A stretch of DNA of 64,000 bases. Source: Guillardia theta CCMP2712 (lineage: Eukaryota > Cryptophyceae > Pyrenomonadales > Geminigeraceae). Shown here piece by piece: positions 56,438-64,000 of the stretch (position 1 is the stretch's first letter; every line of letters begins with the position of its first letter). The notes under the pieces were generated by a model that ran no database searches, was not told where the DNA came from, and worked only from the letters and a program-made list of their open reading frames with translations. The translations under genes and the position numbers were made by a program. Location of the stretch: the NCBI RefSeq assembly GCF_000315625.1, contig NW_005434671.1, forward strand, positions 62,001-126,000. Direction: 5' to 3'.

Positions 56438-59400
56438 TCACGAACTCTTCGAGAAGAATCCGAAGATCCCCGTCTGCTTCTGCTTCTTCTCTGTAGAGTG
56501 CCCCAATCTTGCCAGCTCTAGCGCATGCTCGACCTCCCCCTCCTCGATGTCAGGCCCGAAGGCTGCTTCCCTATCCATGGCTCCTGACATGACGAGGTCT
56601 TGGAGGAGAATCTTCACTAGATCCTCCTCTGTGGCGAAACTCGTCTTCCTGTCCACACTGAACACGACGCGGAGGATGAACTGGTTGACGGCATCGTACT
56701 GCATCTCGATGGAAGGAGCGCAGCCCAGCCACTTGAGCTCGTTGTCGTCGTCTCCCTCCTCCTCCCACTCGACCTCTCGCAGGGTCACCGTTGACTCCAC
56801 GTCGGTATCGGTGAAGTCTACGATCTTCTCGCTGAAGAAGGTGTGAAGCCCCTCCACGCTCTTGTACTTCTTGTTCAGCTTCACCCTCAGCGTCAGGGCC
56901 CCTGATGCGGAGAACTCCAGGAATCGCATCAGGCGGATGAGCCCGTAGGAGCTAGCAAGGAGCCAGATCATGTTGAACGCAAACCACAAGCCTGGAGGGA
57001 CGATGAGCGGCTCGTAGAAGATGCTGTAGACCCAGGCTGGCTGGTTGATGTTGAGGGTGCCAGCCGCCAGCCTGTCGACCACCATGAAGCAGAAGCCGCC
57101 TGCCAGCACAACCTGCATGACGCTGAGGGAGGCGGAGGATCGCTCGTTAGCCGTGGAGGCGTCGACGAGGAACTTGGTGTTGCTGTCGATGTTGCGGAAG
57201 ATGTTCTCCAGCTGCCGGGTGGTGATGATGTCCATGCTGCGCTGGAGGATCTTTAGCTGATTTCCAGCTCCGGTGATGAGCTTGCTCATGTCTTCGATGC
57301 GCGAGCTGACGTTGTGGCTCATGCCCTTGCAGTTGAGGATCTCGAACAGTCGCTGACCCTTGGAGTCCTGCGGCAGCTCGGGCACGAGCAGATCCTGCAT
57401 GGACTCTGCGAGGTAGGAGAGAGTCTCCTCCATGAGGATGAGGTCTCGGGAGGCTTCGGAGAGTGCTGTACGGAGCCTTGCAACGTTGTCGGGGTCGGTG
57501 TGGTACTGCAAAGTGAGCTGCCTGATCTTGTTGAGAGTGTCGTTCAAGATGAAGGTCCGCAAGAAGAAATTCCTGACGAACGCCTCCCGACAGAGCAGCG
57601 ATGTGTAGTAGAGGAGGAAGGGCTCGAGGATCAAGGCATCTGGCCCACACAACATGATCCCAATCTTTCCGATGATGATAATGTTCTCGTCACTGATATC
57701 TTCGGCTGCGTAGATTTCCCCCACCACTTGCTTCAGCTCGTTCTCAAGGAAACCTCGATCCAAGTAGTGGGCAGCGGGCAACTTGGGGTGGATCATATCA
57801 GCTACGATGACATTGACTTTGCTGCGATTTGACGAGTCCCCGATGAACATCATGTCCATCAAAGATCTTTGATACCCAGAAAGCAGATCGTCCATGATTT
57901 TGCTGGAGTCTAGCTGAATATCCACGAGGATTCTTGCAAGCAAGTCAATCGATACATTGGTTGCTGCTCTGTCCATCACTGCCTCTATCTTCATCCCATT
58001 CAACGCGGTCCCATCCATGTTCAGGTGCATTCCGAAATTCTCGACCTGCACGATGCCTGTCGCTTCAGGGAAGTTGATCTCTGTCTCGATGTTGATAAAG
58101 TGCACGAGATCGAAATCAATCACTTTCACGGACGTGAGTCCTGGGGATATCTTGAAGTTTGTATTGAGCGGAGTTTTGTCAACCTGCAAGAAACGATTTC
58201 TCACGCGTCGTCTCGTTCAAAGTTTGATAGTTCACCAGCGACGTGAAAAATCCTCCTTGACAACGGTCCAGAGCTCCAAGCCTTTCATTCAGAGCCACGA
58301 TGTTGTTTGCCCCTGACATGTCACGTTCAGAAACTCATCACTTTGCAGAAGGATTCACCAAAAGGCACCCATTCTCCAACAAGTATGTTCACGTTTGAAA
58401 GCCGTAGGGCTCTAAAACATGAATCAGTGCAACCTTGCACAGAACACAACAGAAGAATCACTCATTCAGCTCGTCTTTCACATTCGTCACTCCTAGAGCA
58501 CATTCATGTGCTCTGTGCGTGTTGCTCGTTAGCGGCTTTCCCCAGGGTGTTCGAAGGTTGGCCGGCAGAAAGGGACTGGTAACGTAGCTCACATCTTCTA
58601 CATCTGAGCAGGTTGATTGTCTCTGGTATCCAGATCTTGTTGTCAACAAGAAAGCGTCTCCGTCATAGCTGGCAAGCACATCAACCAAGAAAAATTACAC
58701 TTTCCATTGCACCTGCAGTGAAGAAGCTCAGAGTCATAGTGCTAGCAACACAGCAGGTCAGTTGCTTTCATTGCAAGGATCTTTTGTCACACTGGGGCAT
58801 TGGGAGCGTAGGTGAAGCTATCTATATCTTGGAAGAGAGTGTTGGGGAGCGTTTTGAGATACTGCAACGATGTCAAGTCGAAATTCAAGAAGATGATTGT
58901 TGCAGACCTTAATCCCAGAGGTGGACACTTGGTATGCAGTGATGGGCTGAAAATCCTCAGTAGCAATCTTCAGACCATTGAGAAGTTTGTTTTCACGCAA
59001 TTCGTCTATGCAGGACTTTGCTTCCTGTGAAATATTGAGAAATTGCCTTCTGGTTATCCCAGCATGGCTGATGGTAACTGATTGCGGGCTATAATCGATT
59101 TCAAACACTCCTGTAGAATGCGAATCAGGCAAGATGGACTTCTGCAGCATGAAGAACCTGAAATGATTCCTTCATAGATCAAAACCAAAAGAGGCAACTC
59201 TCGGATCCAAGTTTCTTTCACATCCGGTCCTGTTGACGCTTGGGCATATTTGCTAATCAGGATGAGCAGCTTGGAATGGATCACTGTCATCTTAAAGTGA
59301 TCACGATCCACATGATCTCTGACTCTTCCCGCATGAAAGTCTTCTTGTGACAACTTGGACATCCCAGACTCCATCGACGCGATAGAAGGCGTCTTTCTCC

Positions 59401-59572
59401 CCCAAACTCCTTTCGCAGCCCAGTTCTCTCTTTTGCCAAACTTGCCTTCCCGGATGTTTGACATGGCACTGTTGTCAGAGTAGGCTGGGGAGGAGGCGCC
59501 ACTCCTCCTGCTTCGATCTCTTTCCCTGCCCTCCGACGACCCCGCCTGCGAGTATGCCCTGTACTCCGCCAT
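56438..59572 (-). CDS. Uncharacterised membrane protein with long soluble N-terminus
   Basis: Start at 59572 (MAEYRAYSQAGSSEGRERDR), a basic Ser-rich leader, then helical soluble exons (MTVIHSKLLILISKYAQA, EAKSCIDELRENKLL). ANNIVALNERLGALDRCQGG joins across a short intron at about 58154-58203 to VDKTPLNTNFKISPGL. The large last exon has a helical region (LIEEEIETL-like LMEETLSYLAESMQD) and two hydrophobic segments, VMQVVLAGGFCFMVV and LWFAFNMIWLLASSYGLI, then an acidic domain ending GIFGFFSKSS at 56438. Soluble domain plus a terminal pair of membrane helices recalls the layout of organellar ion channels, but no signature residue of CorA or MCU is present. Family unknown. Exons in 58.2-59.1 kb are approximate. 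Confidence 0.6.
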
Positions 59573-59726
59573 GACCCCGCCGCCCTTTCAAGTTTGACCC
59601 GCTGCCAGTGCGCTTTCGTCTCTGTAACGGAGGAAAACCGATTAGTACCAACCGTTATTTTTGACCGTTGTTCTTACCGTTACATAATTCTCGAAATAGC
59701 GCTTTGGGCATGCTGAGTAGTTGAGA

Positions 59727-60963
59727 ATGCAGGTTGCGAATGCCATGGAAGAGCGAAGAGGAGGAGCAGGAGGAAGACAACAGGGGAGAGTAAGATCAAC
59801 AGCCATCGCCATCGTATGCGCAGCAGCACTGCTGTTGCTTGTTGTGGGTGTTGAAAGGGAGTCGACCGGGAGCCAAGATAGTGTATGGCTTCTCAAGGAG
59901 AAGGTTGCGGCGTCTGGAGTGAAGGATTCATCCTTTGCCGAGTGGTTCAGGAAACAATCAGCAGCCATTTGGTATGCTTGACGTTGCACCTTATTGGTCT
60001 CTGATGCCTTGGTCAGGTTTGGAAAACGAACCTTCAAACAGAAACTCGCCAAAGAGAAGACAGAAAAACTCTCTCGCTGGCTGACACAGCATGATGTGCA
60101 TGGGATGCAGTCGGTGATGAAGGAAGAGGCAGAGCGTCGCCTCAAAGCAAGGAAAGTTGAGCTGGCCATGGAGAAGTTGGCTCGCAAGGAGCACTCAGAC
60201 AAGCTTGCGAAGGCACTGAAGGAGGAGCTAGCGAGCTACAGTGAACTTAAGGATGTGAGCCGACGAAAGGCCCGCATCAGTCAAGAACTTGCGGAATATC
60301 AGCCCATTCGAACGGAAGGTGATTATGCTGACCTGCCAGAAGCTCGGGTTCTGTCAGTCATCAACAGTCTGAACGACAACTTCCGGTAACAGGGACCGTG
60401 ATGGTGCATGGGTGACGTGACTGAGCTATGCAGGAATCGATCCAGCAGTGAGATCAGCACACAGGCATCACAGGCAAAAGAAACTCCTGAGCAAGAAGCG
60501 CAAAGAAAGGAGGAGGAAAGGAAAGAAGCTGAGGAAGGTGTTGCTCACATGTTGTCGATTGCCGCCGCTCATCTCCTTGTGTAGTTGCCAAGACAGAGAG
60601 GACAATGGCGTCAACAGGGCCGACTTTGAAGAAGATGTATGACGACGTGGTTGAGGTTGACCCAAGACTTTGCAATCATTTTCCTGATCTTCGTTTCCAG
60701 TTGAAGAATTCACAGAAAAATGATTTGGATAAGATGGACAGCAACCTGCAAGCTATCTATGATGAAGTAAGTTTGGCGTGATATTCGAAGGTCATTCTGA
60801 CTCCTTTGCATAGCACGGCTACAAGTCGGCAGACATTTCCCAGTGCGGTGACCACTGCATTGAAGTTCAGGAGCAGAATGTCAAAGAATCGCAACAACAG
60901 TCTGCAAGAGAGGCGCAGCAGAAAGCAAGAGAAGACCAGGAACTGAAGGATGGGTTCAAATGA
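59727..60963 (+). CDS. Signal-anchored coiled-coil protein
   Basis: Divergent from the preceding gene, with 154 bases between the starts. Begins MQVANAMEERRGG with a basic stretch and one hydrophobic segment (AIAIVCAAALLLLVVGV) that could be a signal anchor. A long charged coiled coil follows (KQKLAKEKTEKLSRWL, RLKARKVELAMEKLARK, EAQRKEEERKEAEE), joined over introns near 59973-60015, 60389-60432 and 60540-60586. The end has MYDDVVEVDPRLCNHFPDL and Gln/Glu repeats, stopping at 60963. No enzyme motif and no family recognised. Confidence 0.6.
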
Positions 60964-61054
60964 TGTAATCATCGATCTTGAATGTGTAAATCTGTACATA
61001 TAGCAACAAGACTGTTAAATCCTCTACGCACAGCATAACCTCATCAGTACCCCT

Positions 61055-62932
61055 TTAGCTCCAAACCCATCGGGCTACCATGGAAGCGATTGCTATCAAA
61101 ACAAATAGAACGATAGAGAAATTAGGCCATCTTCCTGCCTGTTCTAAATTTTGATTTCGCTGTTGTGCACTCGGTACGTGAGGATCGTTGTTCTTTCCAT
61201 CGGCAAAGATGATCAACGATGTTGTCATGATGTATCGGGGTTCGCGAACAACATAGTATGTGTGAGGAAATTCATCCATTGGGCGATTTCCAACTTTGAC
61301 AGTCTCCTGCATTCCAGCAATATCAACCTTCTCCTGTACCGGTGCAAGCTTACCTTCCGACGTTTTACCGATGGGTGCAAGACAACACGACAGCATCTGA
61401 AAGCAAGAGTAAACAGACTGGATATCAGTGAGATTTCTGTCTCTTACGCTACAACAGTCAGAAACTTTCCTATCGAGCTTTTCTCCCATGCCATTCCTCG
61501 TTTCTTCGCCATGAAACATATCAGGCAAGTCCTTTAAATGCTCAAACAAGTCACCGCGAAGGAGCTTGCCAAGCGGATATCAGACGACAAATATACACCT
61601 TCACCGAACACATCTCCTGTACTCATCCTTTCTTTGTTGCCACTGTTGAAAAATCAACCTTTGGCACTGATTGCACGTTGCAAAATCACCTGAAAGACTT
61701 CAACCCACACCGGAGAATACAATGGAAATTTTCTAGTGATGAGCCATGAAAAGTTTCTACTTCACCATACTCTCGAGCCTTCAAGTTTAGATTTCAGTCT
61801 ATCCAGCCTATCAGACAAGCTTTATACCGCAGCCTCAAATTCGGGATCATTTCCATGTTCCAACTGAAAACGCAAATTGTGATTAGCTCAAACTGCAATT
61901 GTGCGTGCAAGGAAACAAGACAATAAGACGCAAAGAAACTGGTCAACGGCTCCCCAAAAAACTCAAATTCGTTGTTCAAATCAATGGTGCACAGAGATGA
62001 TTAATTTCAGACTCACCTGCAGCTCAAAGACTGGGTAAGATATGCTACCATTTGGCCCGTCAATAGAGTGCCTTTTAACAGTATCCATGTTAACGGCCAT
62101 TTCATCCTCCAAAACCCAGTCATTCAAAGTACAAGTCATTGCTTCTAGAAGTTATCCTTACCTTCGCTGCCACACCCTTCATGTCTATCAAAAATCTCAG
62201 CAACAACCCTATGTCTTGAACCGAAGGATTTGCAGTGTTGGATAAATGTCCACTGATGTCACTAATCGCAGGTATATTTCGCAATGCATCGTCCAACTTT
62301 CTGAAATCTTCGCCACCACACAAGTCTACAAAACAGTCAGGAAATGGATCAAATACAGTGACTCTGCGAAAAGATCGGTTCGCTGCCACCGCCAAACAAA
62401 TCAATGTATCCAATGTCTTGCGCTTGTTTGAAGCAAACTCTACGACATCAGAGAAATCGTTAACAGCATGTTGATACTTGTTCGTTCTGAAATCTGGATC
62501 AATCGAGCATTCACACCTTTCGATCGCCTCGACAATGAGCTCAATCAGAACATTGATGGGTGTTCGTTTTTCAGCTGCTCGGCAGGCAACAGACTCGAGC
62601 TCGGTGCCTGATCCCGAAGGAGACTTCTCACCCCCGAAGATGAGGATGGTTCCCTCTTCACACGAAGGAATGTACACGAAGACGTTGGAACACTGACCAA
62701 GTGCTTCAAACGCAAACCCAACCCCCACCGACAGCAGTCGCTCTTCATCATTCCATTTCAGCCACCTCACCATCATTCGCGCCCCTGCATCGTTGGCCCC
62801 TCCTCTGAGGAGTTGCCGCCTACCAGGACCACATGTCCTGTCCTGTCTGGTTGGAAATTTCCCATTGAAGCTGCAGACAAGCGCGGCAATCTCCGCGTCC
62901 CTTCCCCTCGCCATCTCGCCGCCCCCTGCCAT
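61055..62932 (-). CDS. Uncharacterised C-terminally anchored protein
   Basis: Start at 62932 (MAGGGEMARGRD), the first ATG in a frame open further up. Exon 1 (to about 62121) encodes a globular domain with GRRQLLRGGANDAGAR, FAFEALGQCSNVFVYIP, GTILIFGGEKSPSGSG and VQDIGLLLRFLIDMKG. Small exons follow (MAVNMDTVKRHSIDGPNG, then LEHGNDPEFE), and the last exon ends with one hydrophobic segment FSIVLFVLIAIASMVARWVWS right at the C-terminus. That suggests a tail-anchored protein facing the cytosol. Middle exons (61.55-62.0 kb) are uncertain. No family recognised. Confidence 0.55.
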
Positions 62933-63127
62933 GATTTTGACCAATTTGACCAGCCAGCTAGAATTTTCTGAACAAACTCACTAAGCTAATCGGATAACCG
63001 GGCCACCCTAACTGAGGCAAGCCTGCTTGGGAATAGCAGGGCAGCTCGATGAGATAGAGCAAGATATAGAGCGCCGAAACGCTGCCACCAGAGGATCACA
63101 GGGCGATGCGGCCTGCAGAAAGGCGAT

Positions 63128-64000
63128 GGTGAAGAAGGTGAGTGGAGGAAGAGATGAAGAGATGAAGAGATAACGAGACGATGAAGACTAAGATGGCGTT
63201 TCTAAAGGTGTTATAGAAGGCAAGCCAATGAAGAACAGATTCGGATTCTCTGTTTTGTTGACCATTGTAGTTTTCGGAAGCTACCAGGTGAAACACCTGC
63301 CTCATGTTGAGGTGATGACATGGGAAACTGAAGACTTTGATTAGCTGAGTGTTGAATCCAAGAAACTTTTATCCCAAGTGAGATGTGAATGTTCCGACGA
63401 CTCTGCACTGAAACATTTTTGAAGGACGTTAGGAAGAAGTTGAAGGAATTCGGGATTTCAAAGGATCAGGCGTGTTGTTGCATTTAAGACATCTTGGATC
63501 ATGACATGCGTGCAGATTGGCGGTCTAGAAGTTGTACTCAAAGCTGAGAAGGAGCAAAGGAAAGAAACTGTTTGGTTGTCATTTTTGTCGGGGAAGTCTG
63601 AACAGAAAGAAGTTAAGAAGCTGTTAAAGGCTAAGCATCCCAGCCTGAAAGCAAAGCGAAAGACAGTTGAAGGGAGCAAATGCCTCAAGATCTCTTCAAA
63701 CCCAAAAACGTCTACAAAAGCAGAAGTAAAAATCATCATGTTTTGTCGATGTGAATGACCGTGACGCTTTCAGTCGGAACAGAAGGAGCCACCAAAGGAA
63801 AAAGCAGTTCAAGGTTTGTCTTGGACCACATCCTAATCCCCTCTGCCTCTGCCTCTGCCTCTGCCTCTGTCTTTAGGCCTCATCATGCCCCTACAACCTT
63901 TCTTCTTTGCTCTGTCATGGCGTTAGTCGATTTATCCTCATCTCTATTCCACGATCTAAATGTTGGTTGCGACGCAGTGATTACAGGGGAGGATAACGCA
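63128..64000 (+). CDS. Lysine-rich protein, partial (runs off window)
   Basis: Exon pieces on the plus strand join as LKDVRKKLKEFGISKDQ (63424-63468) to IGGLEVVLKAEKEQRKETVW and a very Lys-rich run (LLKAKHPSLKAKRKTVEG, ISSNPKTSTKAE), then across a 45-base intron to SEQKEPPKEKAV near 63814. The 5' end is a guess (MVKK at 63128 followed by GTGAGT). The basic composition suggests nucleic-acid binding or a nucleolar role, but no domain is seen. The rest lies beyond 64000. Confidence 0.4.
63838..63873. repeat. (CTCTGC)n microsatellite
   Basis: Five to six CTCTGC units, probably in an intron of the partial gene at the right edge. Confidence 0.85.

Overview
This is nuclear DNA of an intron-rich unicellular eukaryote, most likely a cryptophyte alga such as Guillardia theta (inference). 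Three things point there. Short GT-AG introns, mostly 44-60 bases, interrupt most genes. Two genes (4302 and 29895, both +) open with an ER signal peptide whose predicted cleavage site is followed by phenylalanine and a Ser/Thr/basic stretch, the usual bipartite plastid-targeting leader of secondary red-type plastids. The set also includes a Crinkler/RHS-like NTPase-nuclease effector, a type known to be expanded in such protists. Nothing bacterial is seen: no operons, Shine-Dalgarno sites or CRISPR arrays.

Layout, left to right. 1-2.1 kb: a perfect 160-base inverted duplication of a coding fragment, and a heptamer microsatellite. 2.1-3.3 kb (-): Armadillo-repeat protein. 4.3-6.9 kb (+): a predicted plastid PPR protein fused to a non-canonical poly(A)/terminal nucleotidyltransferase. 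7.1-9.1 kb (-): GT61-type glycosyltransferase. 9.5-10.5 kb (-): CHMP5/VPS60. 11-12.1 kb (+): four-pass membrane protein behind a cluster of TAGTCAA motifs. 12.2-13.5 kb (-): single-pass membrane protein. 14.4-17.2 kb (+): long protein with a C-terminal J-like HPD motif. 17.3-19.1 kb (-): SAM methyltransferase followed by ARM-like repeats. 20.1-21 kb (-): AlkB dioxygenase. 21.3-22.3 kb (+): secreted GDSL esterase. 22.4-23.9 kb (-): glutathione S-transferase.

24.1-27.3 kb is repeat-rich. 27.3-29.3 kb (-): the effector, with an in-frame stop. 29.9-32.1 kb (+): plastid lipoyl synthase. 32.3-34.1 kb (-): SAM-TPR protein. 34.9-36.6 kb (+): folate-biopterin transporter flanked by 62-base direct repeats. 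37.3-42.1 kb (+): large chromatin protein, MBD-FYRN-FYRC-DDT-WHIM. 42.4-43.1 kb: 26-base minisatellite. 43.6-44.7 kb (-): unknown protein. 45.6-46.9 kb: element with 33-base terminal inverted repeats. 48.4-49.8 kb (+): mitochondrial carrier. 50.3-51 kb (+): thioredoxin-fold secretory protein. 51-55.8 kb (-): P5B ATPase. 56.4-64 kb: four uncharacterised genes, the last running off the end.

The genes do not form a pathway; this is an ordinary mixed chromosomal stretch. The observations most worth checking are the PPR-nucleotidyltransferase fusion, the MBD-FYR-DDT-WHIM architecture, the TAGTCAA motif in front of several genes, the 33-base TIR element, and the gene-conversion-like inverted duplication. 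Gene models were joined by hand from reading frames and splice signals, so exon borders are approximate unless stated.
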